Assembly: GCF_025499465.1 (NCBI RefSeq)
Contig: NZ_JAIMCA010000001.1
Span: 992,001 to 1,056,000, forward strand
Direction: 5' to 3'
Origin: Allobosea sp. BH3
GTDB taxonomy: Bacteria; Pseudomonadota; Alphaproteobacteria; Rhizobiales; Beijerinckiaceae
DNA length: 64,000 nucleotides
Positions 35,908-44,213 of the stretch are shown one piece after another (within the stretch, counting starts at the first letter, position 1; every line of letters starts with the position of its first letter). The position numbers and the translations under genes are program-made. A model generated the notes under the pieces. That model saw only the letters and a program-made list of their open reading frames with translations. It did no database searches and was not told the DNA's origin.

Positions 35908-36936
35908 CTACTTGGTGATCTCCTTGTTGAAGCGCTCGATCCAGGCGGCGCGGACCGGATTGATCTTGGTCCAGTCATGCGTGACCATCTTCGACAGCTC
36001 GTCCAGCGACTTGATGTCGAGCGCGGGGTCGAGCTTCGTGTCGGTGTTGATCGGCACCATGTTGTAGGGCGCCTTCTGCAGGGCATCCTGGATCGGCGCC
36101 GAGATCGCGGTGTCGATATACTTGTAGGCCGCGTCGACGTTCTCCGCGCCCTTCACGATATGCAGCGTCGTCTGGAAGGTGATCGAGCCGGATTCCGGCG
36201 CGATATAGGCGATGTCGACGCCGCGGCCCTTCAGGATCGCCACCGTATTGGTGTTGCCGTACATCACGTCGATCTGGCCCTGCTGGAACAGGCCCGGCAG
36301 CGCCGCCGGGGCGGCGATGGCGGCGACCTTGGAAGCAGCCTCCTTCAACGCCTTGAAGGCCGGCTCGATATTGTCGATGCCGCCGCCGAAGGCCTTGGCG
36401 ATCTCGATCAGCGAGACGGTGCCGAAGGTGGTCTGGAAGCCGGTGAGGCCGAGCCGTTCGACATAAGGGCTCTTGAACAGATCGGCCCAGCTCTTGGGCG
36501 GCGTTGCGAACTTCTTCGGGTTGTAGGCGATGCCGACGACCTGCGCATTGCAGGTCACGGCATGCGACGTCACCAGACCCTTCGGCACCTTGCCGGCATT
36601 GGACAGCTTCGAGGCGTCGATCGGCTCGAACAGGCCGGCCTGCATCGCCGCCGCGGCCGGGCCGGGGTCGAGCACGAAGCAGTCGAACGGCGGCACGCCG
36701 CGCGCGGCGCGCACCTTCGCCACCTGATCGACCGCGAAGAGCGAGTCGAAGGCGATATCGACGCTGTAGTCCTTCTTCAGCGCGGGCGCGACGACATTGC
36801 GATAGGCTTCTTCCCAGGTGCCCGGATAGATCGCGGCAGTGAGGCTGCCGGCAGCTCGCGCGGGCAGGCCGAAGGCCGCCGCGGCGCTGAGCGCGCCGGC
36901 TCCGGCAAGAAACTCGCGGCGTCTGATGATCGTCAT
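35908..36936 (-). CDS. ABC transporter extracellular solute-binding protein (PotD-like)
   Basis: A 342-residue binding protein of the PotD/iron-binding family. The N-terminus RRREFLAGAGALSAAAAFGLPARA looks like a twin-arginine signal followed by an ARA cleavage site, so it may be exported folded by Tat. The mature part begins GSLTAAIYPGTWEEAY, typical of PotD-type proteins, and has VMYGNTNTVAIL in the second lobe. The ligand is not predictable. Confidence 0.9.
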   Translation of the reverse strand: MTIIRRREFLAGAGALSAAAAFGLPARAAGSLTAAIYPGTWEEAYRNVVAPALKKDYSVDIAFDSLFAVDQVAKVRAARGVPPFDCFVLDPGPAAAAMQAGLFEPIDASKLSNAGKVPKGLVTSHAVTCNAQVVGIAYNPKKFATPPKSWADLFKSPYVERLGLTGFQTTFGTVSLIEIAKAFGGGIDNIEPAFKALKEAASKVAAIAAPAALPGLFQQGQIDVMYGNTNTVAILKGRGVDIAYIAPESGSITFQTTLHIVKGAENVDAAYKYIDTAISAPIQDALQKAPYNMVPINTDTKLDPALDIKSLDELSKMVTHDWTKINPVRAAWIERFNKEITK

Positions 36937-36963
36937 CTCGGTCTCTCCTACGGTTGAATGGAG

Positions 36964-38067
36964 TCAGGATCTGGCAAAGAGCGAAGGGCGGGCATGGTCG
37001 GCAAGACCGCAGAAGGCCTGTTCCGCCGACCGGCTCGACACACCGGGCCGCCGCGGCGCAGCGATCTTCAGGGAGGTGCCAGCCGGGCCTGCGACGTCAT
37101 GGATGAGCTCGCCGCCGATCGGCAGGCTGAGCGCAACCGAAACCGGAAAGCGCCCCTCGCCGGCCTCGTCCGCGAGCACCATCTGCTCGGGCCGGACCGA
37201 AACCGTGACCGGCTCTCCGGGCGCGAATTTGCGGCTGGAGGCGACGGTCCAGCGGGTGCCGGCATTGAGCGCGACGCCATAGCCCTCCGGCCCCGCCGTC
37301 TCGACCGTGCCGTCGAGGAGATTGCTGGTGCCGAGGAAGCCGTTGACGAAGAGGCTCGCCGGCTCGTCATAGACCTGCGTCGGCGTGCCGACCTGCTCGA
37401 TCCGGCCCTGGCTCATCACGGCGATGCGGTCGGCGATCGCCATCGCCTCGTCCTGGTCATGCGTGACCATGATCGCGGTCAGGGCGAATTGCCGCTGCAG
37501 CCGCTTGATCTCGATCTGCATGTCGAGGCGCAGATTCTTGTCGAGCGCCGCAAAGGGCTCGTCGAGCAGCAGGATGCGCGGCCGGATGGCGAGAGCCCGC
37601 GCCAGCGCCACGCGCTGCTGCTGGCCCCCGGAGAGCTGTCGCGGCTTGCGATCCGCCATGGCTTCGAGCTGCACGATCGCCAGCATCTCGGCGACGCGCT
37701 CCGCCTGCACCTTGCGGCTCTCGCCGCGGGCGGCGAGCCCATAGGCGATGTTCTGCGCCACCGTCATATGCGGGAACAGCGCGTAGTTCTGGAAGACGAT
37801 GCCGATCTCGCGGCGGCTCGGAGGCAGCGTGTCGATCGGCCGCTCGCCGATGATGACCTTGCCGTTGCTCTGTTCGATGAAGCCGGCGACTATCCTGAGC
37901 AGCGTGGTCTTGCCGCAGCCGGAAGGCCCGAGCAGCGCGACGAGCTCCCCGCCCTTCACCTCAAGCGTGACGTTGTCGACGGCGAGTCCGCCGCCATAGC
38001 TATGGGTGACCCCGTCGAGCGTCAGGGGCTGGGCCACGGCAGGGGGCATGTCGGGGCGCTGGAGCAT
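36964..38067 (-). CDS. ABC transporter ATP-binding protein (PotA-like)
   Basis: About 367 residues. The ATPase domain has Walker A GPSGCGKTT, signature LSGGQQQRV, and Walker B ILLLDEPFAALD, followed by a C-terminal TOBE-like regulatory domain, as in PotA and FbpC. The frame is open to 38157, with other ATGs at 38091 and 38049; none has a strong ribosome site, so the N-terminus is uncertain by up to 30 residues. It is the first transporter gene after the GntR regulator. Confidence 0.9.
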   Translation of the reverse strand: MLQRPDMPPAVAQPLTLDGVTHSYGGGLAVDNVTLEVKGGELVALLGPSGCGKTTLLRIVAGFIEQSNGKVIIGERPIDTLPPSRREIGIVFQNYALFPHMTVAQNIAYGLAARGESRKVQAERVAEMLAIVQLEAMADRKPRQLSGGQQQRVALARALAIRPRILLLDEPFAALDKNLRLDMQIEIKRLQRQFALTAIMVTHDQDEAMAIADRIAVMSQGRIEQVGTPTQVYDEPASLFVNGFLGTSNLLDGTVETAGPEGYGVALNAGTRWTVASSRKFAPGEPVTVSVRPEQMVLADEAGEGRFPVSVALSLPIGGELIHDVAGPAGTSLKIAAPRRPGVSSRSAEQAFCGLADHARPSLFARS

Positions 38068-38169
38068 CACAGGGCGCGAACCCGACCCCATGCACCGGCC
38101 GGACGACAGGCCGAAGCCTCGTCGCTGATCGTGCTGACGGTCCGGCTCCCCATGCACATCCCTCCGGGA

Positions 38170-38904
38170 TCACGGCGGGGACGTCGGTTTCCGCCCCTCC
38201 TCGCCGGCCGAACTGGTATGCAAGGGCTGTGCCGAGGGCACGACCGGTTCGAGCGCGTCGCGCAATTGCTGCAACGGATCGGCGTCCGCGGGAATGCGCA
38301 GCTTCGCCTCCCAGGTGCCGAGATGAACGGCCATGCACCGCTCCGCCTGCGCGATATCGCCGGCTTCGAGCGCCGCCACGATGGCCTCGTGCTCGGCGAA
38401 GGAGTGCGCCGCTTCGTCGCGGGATTGATGATGCGTCGCGGCCAGGGTGGTTCGCACCGTCAGGTCGCGGACAGTCACCGCGAGCAGGTGATTGCCCAGC
38501 ACTTCGGCAAGGCAGGCATGAAAATCGCCCAGCAGGAAGCTGCGAAGGCCGGCATCGTCGCCGAGGAGGGCCTTGCGCTGCCGCTCGATATGGCCGCGCA
38601 GCCTCATGATCTGGCGCATGTTGGGCCGGGCCGCATGGCGCAGCAGACCGGTCTCGACAACCAGCCGCGCCTCGAACGCCTCGCGTGCCTGGTCGCGCGA
38701 CGGCTTCGCCAGATACCAGCCGCGACGGGCGCTGACCGTGACAACCCCCCGCTCAGCCAGGCGGATCAGCGCCTCGCGCACCAGCGTGCGGCTGCAGGCG
38801 AACAGGGCGGCGAGCTGACTCTCGCCCAAGCGGCTGCCCGGAGCCAGCTTGCGCGCCAGCGCCGCCTCCAGGATGCGGTCGCTGATCTTGGATGGAAGCC
38901 TCAT
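38170..38904 (-). CDS. GntR family transcriptional regulator (FadR/FCD type)
   Basis: A 244-residue regulator. The winged helix (KISDRILEAALARKLAPGSRLGE; recognition segment CSRTLVREALIRLAERG) is followed by an all-helical FCD ligand domain with DFHACLAE and HEAIVAALEAGD. ATG 38904 has gaggga upstream; the longer frame to 39120 is not family-like. It lies between the nitrilase and the ABC importer on the same strand and probably controls both. Confidence 0.9.
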   Translation of the reverse strand: MRLPSKISDRILEAALARKLAPGSRLGESQLAALFACSRTLVREALIRLAERGVVTVSARRGWYLAKPSRDQAREAFEARLVVETGLLRHAARPNMRQIMRLRGHIERQRKALLGDDAGLRSFLLGDFHACLAEVLGNHLLAVTVRDLTVRTTLAATHHQSRDEAAHSFAEHEAIVAALEAGDIAQAERCMAVHLGTWEAKLRIPADADPLQQLRDALEPVVPSAQPLHTSSAGEEGRKPTSPP

Positions 38905-38948
38905 GCTGTTTCCCTCGCCCGACAGAAGCGCAAGCAAATGTCGTGCAA

Positions 38949-38960
38949 CAGGTATACAAG
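38949..38960. promoter_or_regulatory. Candidate GntR operator
   Basis: CAGGTATACAAG lies 45-56 bases upstream of the GntR gene start, centred on the palindrome GTATAC. FCD-type GntR proteins commonly bind short TTGTATACAA-like palindromes, so autoregulation is plausible. Single copy; inference only. Confidence 0.35.
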
Positions 38961-39067
38961 ATTGGCTTACATTCGTCGCTGGTCCGCGAATGAAGCCCCG
39001 AGGCCCCCGAGAGCACGGCAGACCATGCGTCGAGCGTGGCTTGGGCGCAGCCGCCCTCGTCCATCGC

Positions 39068-40063
39068 CTAGGTGCTGTGCGAATTCGCGGCGGCGAGGCC
39101 GTTCGGGCCACTCCCATCACAGATATCGGGCATCGGCGCGTTGGCGCGCTCGACGATCAGGCGCAGTAGATCCGGGCGGGAATAGTGCCCGCCGGCGTCC
39201 ACCGCGGATTTCGCCGCCAGAACCGCCTCCATGGAGCCTTCGGCGAGCAGGATCGTCTCGCCCTCCGCCGGGCCCGCGATGATCTCGCCGCGCGGGTCGA
39301 TGATGCAGCTCTGCCCGGTGTGCTCATAGGTCGCGAGCTCCCGGTAGCGCTCCGGAACATCCTCGGTCAGCCTTATGCCGGCGGCGCAGATGACGTAGCA
39401 CGCCGCCTGCGAGGCAAAGGCGCGTGACAGCAGCAGCTGGCGCGGCCAGATGATGTCGGGATAGGCCGGTGCGGCGGCCGGCTCACGCCCCGGCCATGCG
39501 GCGACATGGATCTGGGTGCCCTGCGCCGCCAGTGCATAGCCCGGCAGGATGATGTTGTGCTCCCAGCAGTTCAGCCCGCTGATGCGGCCATAGGGTCGCG
39601 GGTGGACCGTGAGCCCCTCGGCATCGCCATCGCCCCAGACCGCCCGCTCGACATGGGTGCCCTTCAGCTTCCGATGGCGGCCGAGGATGCGGCCTTCGCG
39701 CCCGATGAACAGCAGCGTGCAGTAGACGGTGCCGAATGTCCGCGTGTCGCGCTCGACGACGCCGATCACGACGTCGATACCGCCCTCCCGTGCGGCAGCG
39801 CAGAGCCGTTGCGTCTGCGGGCCGGGAATATCGACGGCCTGGGCATGATATTCCGCCATCGCCTGCCAGCTCAGCGGGCGAAATTCCGCATCGGCGAAGA
39901 ACGGATAGCCATGAAGCCAGGCCTCGCCGAAGGCCGCGATCGTCGCACCTGCTGCCGCAGCCTCGCCGATCAGCCGACAGGCCTTCTCCGTCGCGGCATG
40001 GCGGTCGAACAGGATCTGGCGCGCCTGGATCGCCGCGAGCGTGAAACGTCCCTCGACAGGCAT
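39068..40063 (-). CDS. Nitrilase/carbon-nitrogen hydrolase
   Basis: A 331-residue nitrilase-superfamily enzyme of branch 1 type. The catalytic triad is visible: Glu47 (FGEAWLHGYP), Lys132 (HRKLKGTHVER) and Cys166 (GLNCWEHN), with the second Glu at 139. True nitrilases and cyanide hydratases share the HVER...WGDGD block seen here, while amidases usually do not. It would hydrolyse a nitrile to the acid and ammonia in the cytoplasm. Divergent from a LysR gene, which may control it. Confidence 0.92.
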   Translation of the reverse strand: MPVEGRFTLAAIQARQILFDRHAATEKACRLIGEAAAAGATIAAFGEAWLHGYPFFADAEFRPLSWQAMAEYHAQAVDIPGPQTQRLCAAAREGGIDVVIGVVERDTRTFGTVYCTLLFIGREGRILGRHRKLKGTHVERAVWGDGDAEGLTVHPRPYGRISGLNCWEHNIILPGYALAAQGTQIHVAAWPGREPAAAPAYPDIIWPRQLLLSRAFASQAACYVICAAGIRLTEDVPERYRELATYEHTGQSCIIDPRGEIIAGPAEGETILLAEGSMEAVLAAKSAVDAGGHYSRPDLLRLIVERANAPMPDICDGSGPNGLAAANSHST

Positions 40064-40170
40064 GATCCCCTCCCGGGTGGCGCATTCCTCCCTGCGATCC
40101 TAGTTCCCGGCTGACATAACGAAATCAAAACTGCATTATCTCCGGCATTAACAATCCTTATCGAGGCGCC
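40064..40170. promoter_or_regulatory. Divergent region between nitrilase and LysR genes
   Basis: An AT-rich stretch near 40,116-40,140 contains ataacgaaatcaaaactgcattat, with ATAA and TTAT half-sites in inverted order. This is the spacing and base content often seen in LysR operators. It may serve autorepression of the LysR gene and control of the nitrilase gene. Confidence 0.3.
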
Positions 40171-41025
40171 ATGCCGCGCAACCTCGACATCGCCCTGTTG
40201 CGCGCCTTCGACGCCGTGGTGGCGGCCGGCGGCATCACGGCGGCGGCCCGCCTTCTCAACCTCACCCAGGCTGCCGTCAGCCTTCAGCTCAAGCGGCTTG
40301 AGGAGAATTTCGGCTGCCGCCTCGTCGAGCGTCATCGGGCCGGCATCCGCCTGACCCCGCAGGGCGAGCGCCTGATCGGCCAGGCCCGCCATCTGCTCCA
40401 TCAGAACGACGAGGTCTGGGCCTCGATGAAGGCGCCGGCCTTCGCAGGCGAGGTGCGGCTCGGCATGCCATCCGATCTTGTCCGCCCCTTCGGGACGCCC
40501 GTGCTGCGGCGCTTCGACCGGGCCTGGCCACAGGTCCGGGTCACCATCGTCTGCGACACGAGCGGGCGGCTGCTCGAACAGCTCGACCGCAGGGAGATCG
40601 ACCTCGCCATCGTCGTGCAGCCTGACTGCGCCGCCCATGGCGAAACGCTGCGGATCGAGCCGCTGGCCTGGGTCGGCGCCCGCAACGGGACGGCGCATCT
40701 GCGCGAGCCGCTGCCGCTCTCGACCGGTGACGAGACCTGCCCCCATCGCCCGATTGCACTGAAGGCGCTCGCGGCGGCGGCCCGGGACTGGCGCTTCGTC
40801 TGCGAGGTAGCGAGCTTCGAGGCGATCTGCGCGCCGGTCGAAGCGGACATCGCGGTCTCGCCCATGCTGCCCTCGACGATCCCCGATGCGCTGGAAGCGT
40901 TGAAGGAGTCGGCCGGTCTGCCGCCCCTGGCCGATTTCTACGTCAACCTCTATCTCCCGCGCGCTGGCGCGACCGATATTGCTTCGGAACTGGCCCGCCA
41001 GATCCGGGAACTCCATGCCGAATGA
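40171..41025 (+). CDS. LysR family transcriptional regulator
   Basis: A 284-residue regulator with the N-terminal helix-turn-helix (LRAFDAVVAAGGITAAARLLNLTQAAVSLQLKRLEE region) and a two-lobed effector domain. It is divergent from the nitrilase gene with 107 bases between, the classic arrangement for a LysR regulator and its target. It converges on the PNPOx-like gene. Confidence 0.92.
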   Translation: MPRNLDIALLRAFDAVVAAGGITAAARLLNLTQAAVSLQLKRLEENFGCRLVERHRAGIRLTPQGERLIGQARHLLHQNDEVWASMKAPAFAGEVRLGMPSDLVRPFGTPVLRRFDRAWPQVRVTIVCDTSGRLLEQLDRREIDLAIVVQPDCAAHGETLRIEPLAWVGARNGTAHLREPLPLSTGDETCPHRPIALKALAAAARDWRFVCEVASFEAICAPVEADIAVSPMLPSTIPDALEALKESAGLPPLADFYVNLYLPRAGATDIASELARQIRELHAE

Positions 41026-41031
41026 CAAGCG

Positions 41032-41661
41032 TCAAACCGCGTCACCGGCCACAAGCTGCGCCCGCAATGCGGCATTCTCCGCTTCCAGCGCGGCAAGGCG
41101 CTCGCGCAGCGGCGTCACTGCGGTGGCGATCTCCGCCTCGGTGAATCGCGGCACGATGTGCTGCGGGCAGTTCCAGTCGAAAGCGGCGAGCCTGAGCTTC
41201 AGGATGCGCTCGGGCTTGGCCCTGTAGCCCGGATCGAGCACGCGCTCGGCCAGCGCAGGGTCCGAATCGAGCGGCACGGCCTCGACATGCGCGTAGATCT
41301 TCAGGCGCGCCCGGCCGGCATAGTCCATCAGGATCAGCGCGACCCGATCGTCGGCTCGGAGATTCCCGACGCTGATGTATTGCCGGTTGCCGCGATAATC
41401 GGCGAAGGCCAGCGTCTTCTCGTCGAGAACCTTGAGAAAGCCCGCCGGGCCGCCGCGATGCTGGACATAAGGCCAGCCCGTCTCGGAGGCGCTCGCCATG
41501 AAGAAGCTGTCGCGCTCGGCGATGAAACCCATCTCGGCGGGCGTGAAGCTGTCGAACTCGCGCTGCCCGCTGAATTCACGCCAGATTCCGTCCGCCCCCA
41601 TCTCGGCCTGCACGGCACGCACGCTGTCGGTCGTGGCGATATCGAGGAAACCATAGGACAT
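41032..41661 (-). CDS. Pyridoxamine 5'-phosphate oxidase-fold family protein
   Basis: A 209-residue protein of the split-barrel FMN-binding superfamily: RDSFFMASASETGWPYVQHRGG and VGNLRADDRVALILMDYAGRARLKIYAHVE are the family blocks. The last 25 residues form a short coiled coil (LRERLAALEAENAALRAQL). Such proteins bind flavin, F420 or heme; activity is not assigned. aaggag precedes ATG 41661. It is divergent from a LysR gene that probably controls it. Confidence 0.87.
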   Translation of the reverse strand: MSYGFLDIATTDSVRAVQAEMGADGIWREFSGQREFDSFTPAEMGFIAERDSFFMASASETGWPYVQHRGGPAGFLKVLDEKTLAFADYRGNRQYISVGNLRADDRVALILMDYAGRARLKIYAHVEAVPLDSDPALAERVLDPGYRAKPERILKLRLAAFDWNCPQHIVPRFTEAEIATAVTPLRERLAALEAENAALRAQLVAGDAV

Positions 41662-41755
41662 GGACGGAACTCCTTCGCGTGGCGGAGCCTGCAGCTGGGA
41701 GAGGCCTTTCACCGCAGCTCCGCTCGGCCAAGGAGATAAGGCATTCCGCTCAATC

Positions 41756-41783
41756 AGATAATCTGCTCAGATAGGGAATATCT
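41756..41783. promoter_or_regulatory. Candidate LysR operator pair
   Basis: Two palindromes lie in the divergent gap: AGATAATCT (41756-41764) and AGATA-GGGAA-TATCT (41769-41783). They share the half-site AGATA and sit 22-49 bases before the LysR ATG, fitting a LysR recognition and activation site for the flanking genes. Confidence 0.4.
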
Positions 41784-41804
41784 CTCCCATTATATGGAAT
41801 AATC

Positions 41805-42710
41805 ATGGACAGGCTCGAAGCCATGGCGGTCCTGCTCCGCGTCGCCGAGCGTGGCAGCTTCTCGGCCGCCGGGCGGGAGCTGCACATGCCGCTCGCCACC
41901 GTCAGCCGGAAGGTCGGCGAGCTGGAGGCGCATCTGGGAACGCGGCTTCTCCTTCGCACGACGCGCAAGGTGGCGCTGACGGATGCGGGAGCGGCTTATC
42001 TCGCCTCGGCACGGCGCATTCTCGGCGAGATCGAGGAGGCTGAGCGGGTCGCGGCCGGCGAGTTCCAGGCGCCTCGGGGAGAGCTTGTCCTGACCGCACC
42101 GCTGCTCTTCGGCCGTCTCGTCATCCTCCCGGTCGTCACCGAGTTCCTGGCGGCCTATCCGGAGATCGACGTCCGGCTGCTGCTTTCCGACCGGAACCTC
42201 CATTTGGTCGACGACCACGTCGACATGGCGGTTCGCATCGGTGCGCTGCCGGACAGCAGCATGATCGCGACCCGCATCGGCGCGATGCGAACCGTCGTCT
42301 GCGCCAGCCCGGAGCTGATCGATCGCCATGGCGAGCCGGAACGCCCCGAGGATCTCCCCCTGCTGCCTTGCGTCAATTTCGAGTTTCTCTCCTCCGCTCC
42401 GATCTGGTCCTTCCGATCGAGCACTGCGGAGGCAGCCGTCGAAGTGGCGATACGGCCTCGTCTTTCGGTTTCGACGGCCGAGGCGGCGGTCTGGGCTGCG
42501 GAGCGAGCTGTCGGTGTCACCCGCGTCCTGCACTACCAATGTGCCGACGCGGTGCGCGCGGGAGCGCTGCGGATCATCCTCGCCGCATTCGAGCCGGAAC
42601 CACGGCCGGTCCACCTGCTCCATGCGGCACGCGGGACGCTGCCCTCGAAAATGCGCGTCTTCCTCGATTTCACGACGGAGAGGCTGCGCAAGACGCTGGC
42701 AGCGCTCTGA
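41805..42710 (+). CDS. LysR family transcriptional regulator
   Basis: A 301-residue LysR regulator. The helix-turn-helix is in AVLLRVAERGSFSAAGRELHMPLATVSRKVGELE (first 40 residues), and the effector domain ends in the FLDFTTERLR block typical of the group near DmlR/YafC. Adjacent and divergent to the PNPOx-like gene. It converges on the Ldh-family gene, with 15 bases between. Confidence 0.92.
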   Translation: MDRLEAMAVLLRVAERGSFSAAGRELHMPLATVSRKVGELEAHLGTRLLLRTTRKVALTDAGAAYLASARRILGEIEEAERVAAGEFQAPRGELVLTAPLLFGRLVILPVVTEFLAAYPEIDVRLLLSDRNLHLVDDHVDMAVRIGALPDSSMIATRIGAMRTVVCASPELIDRHGEPERPEDLPLLPCVNFEFLSSAPIWSFRSSTAEAAVEVAIRPRLSVSTAEAAVWAAERAVGVTRVLHYQCADAVRAGALRIILAAFEPEPRPVHLLHAARGTLPSKMRVFLDFTTERLRKTLAAL

Positions 42711-42725
42711 CCGTCGCCAGAAGGT

Positions 42726-43736
42726 TCACGCGGCGAGTTCGAGCAGCCGCCGGTGGATCGCGGCCGGCACGCCGATGCGATCGGCCGCGAGCCTCGCCGC
42801 GCGTTCGCGACGCGAGCGGTCGAAAGGCATCTGTACCGGCCGGCCCGGGTCGAGAGGACGCGTGGCGCGCACCATATGCGCGTAATCCGCGACCGCCTGG
42901 CGCCATTGCCCGGCGTCGGTGAAGAGAGCGGGATCCAGCGTGACGATCAGGAATCCGAAGCCGGAGAGTTCGCCTGGCAGGACCGGTCCGCCGGCGAGCG
43001 AGCCAAGCAATTGCACGGCCAGCGCCAGGCCGGAGCCGCGATGCCCGCCCCAGGCGGCGAAGGCGCCGGCGAGTGCGGCCGCGGCGTCCTTCGTCGGCGC
43101 GCCATCCGGCCCGAAGGCGACGCCATCGGGCAATTCCCTGCCCATCCGCCCGGCGAGGACGACCTGGGCATGGACGATCTCGGAGGTTCCGATGTCCCAG
43201 ATCACCGGCTCGCCCTCACTCGGAAAGCCGATGCAGATCGGGTTGGTGCCCATGCGGCCTTCGCTGCCGCCATGCGGCGCCACCCAGGGCGAAGCGTTCG
43301 AAAAGATCAGGCAGACGAGGCCAGCCGCGCAGAGCCTCTCCGCATAATAGGACAGCATCCCCGTGTACCAGGTATCGCGCCCGGCGATCGCGGCGAGGCC
43401 GCTGGCCTGCGCCTTGGCGAGAGCGAGCTCGGTCGCCCTCTGCATCACGAGGTAGCCGATCTGGTCGTTGCCTTCGACCAGCGCCGAGACCGGCGTCTCG
43501 CGCGCGATGGCGATGCTGCGCGGGCTGCGTCCGGTCCGGCCGAGCCGTTCCGCGACGCTGAGAATGCGGGCAAGGCCGCCATAATCGAGGCCGCGCAGCT
43601 CGCAATCGATCAGATGATCGGCGATGACCTTCGCCTCGGGCGCATCGTGCCCGAGGCGCATCATGACGCGCGCCGCGAGGTCGAGCGCTTCCGCAACCGT
43701 CAGCGGAACCTCGTCCCCATCGGCGTCCGTGCTCAC
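42726..43736 (-). CDS. Ldh family oxidoreductase with altered active site
   Basis: A 336-residue protein of the malate/L-lactate/ureidoglycolate dehydrogenase (Ldh_2) fold. The NAD-site block EGRMGTNPICIGFP and GGHRGSGLALAVQLLG are clear. The usual catalytic motif DSHG reads DYGG (51-54), and the conserved NHFGAAGYY segment reads TWYTGMLSYY (122-131), so both conserved histidines are missing. It may be a subfamily with another chemistry. The start is GTG 43736, overlapping the stop of the upstream decarboxylase-like gene (GTGA). Confidence 0.87.
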   Translation of the reverse strand: MSTDADGDEVPLTVAEALDLAARVMMRLGHDAPEAKVIADHLIDCELRGLDYGGLARILSVAERLGRTGRSPRSIAIARETPVSALVEGNDQIGYLVMQRATELALAKAQASGLAAIAGRDTWYTGMLSYYAERLCAAGLVCLIFSNASPWVAPHGGSEGRMGTNPICIGFPSEGEPVIWDIGTSEIVHAQVVLAGRMGRELPDGVAFGPDGAPTKDAAAALAGAFAAWGGHRGSGLALAVQLLGSLAGGPVLPGELSGFGFLIVTLDPALFTDAGQWRQAVADYAHMVRATRPLDPGRPVQMPFDRSRRERAARLAADRIGVPAAIHRRLLELAA

Positions 43737-44119
43737 TTGCTGCTGGCCTCGACCTCGGCGAAGGCCTCGCGGGCGATGCGGAAGGCGTCGACGCCGGCGG
43801 GGATGCCGCAATAGATCGCAACCTGCAGGAAGACCTCGCGGATCTCTTCCTTGCTGACACCGTTCTTGAGCGCGCCCTTGACGTGCATCTTCAGTTCGTG
43901 CGGGCGATTGAGCGCACTGATCATGGCGAGGTTCAGCATCGAGCGCGTCTTGCGCGGCAGCTCCTCGCGGCCCCAGCACCAGCCCCAGCAATATTCGGTG
44001 GTCAGTTCCTGCATCGGCATGTTGAAATCGTCGGCCGAGGCGAACGACTTCTCCACGAATTCCTTGCCAAGCACGTCCTTGCGGATGGCGAGGCCACGGT
44101 CGAACACTTCCTTGCTCAT
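43733..44119 (-). CDS. Carboxymuconolactone decarboxylase family protein (copy 1)
   Basis: A 128-residue all-helical protein of the CMD/AhpD-like family. TRSMLNLAMISALNRPHELKMHVKGALKNG and EVFLQVAIYCGIPAGVDAF are the PcaC-type blocks; there is no CxxC peroxidase motif, so decarboxylase-like chemistry fits better. It is about half identical by eye to the copy at 55401-55802. It is coupled to the Ldh-family gene and follows the ABC binding protein by 94 bases. Confidence 0.88.
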   Translation of the reverse strand: MSKEVFDRGLAIRKDVLGKEFVEKSFASADDFNMPMQELTTEYCWGWCWGREELPRKTRSMLNLAMISALNRPHELKMHVKGALKNGVSKEEIREVFLQVAIYCGIPAGVDAFRIAREAFAEVEASSK

Positions 44120-44177
44120 GCTGCTCTCCTTGGGCCGAGCGGGGTGAAGGGGCTGCCCGGACCGCGTCCGAGGCGGT

Positions 44178-44201
44178 GGCCCCGGCGCGAAGGCCGGGGC
44201 C
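44178..44201 (-). promoter_or_regulatory. Stem-loop downstream of the binding-protein gene
   Basis: Arms ggccccggc (44178-44186) and gccggggcc (44193-44201) are perfect with a six-base loop, no T-run. It lies just after the solute-binding-protein gene and before the decarboxylase-like gene. It resembles in sequence and place the hairpin at 21151-21173. Confidence 0.6.
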
Positions 44202-44213
44202 GGGATCGTCAGG

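Noticed and set aside
36958..39282. 774-residue open frame on the plus strand
   Set aside because: Antisense to the PotA-like, GntR and nitrilase genes, all of which have clear family motifs. No domain is visible in the antisense product.
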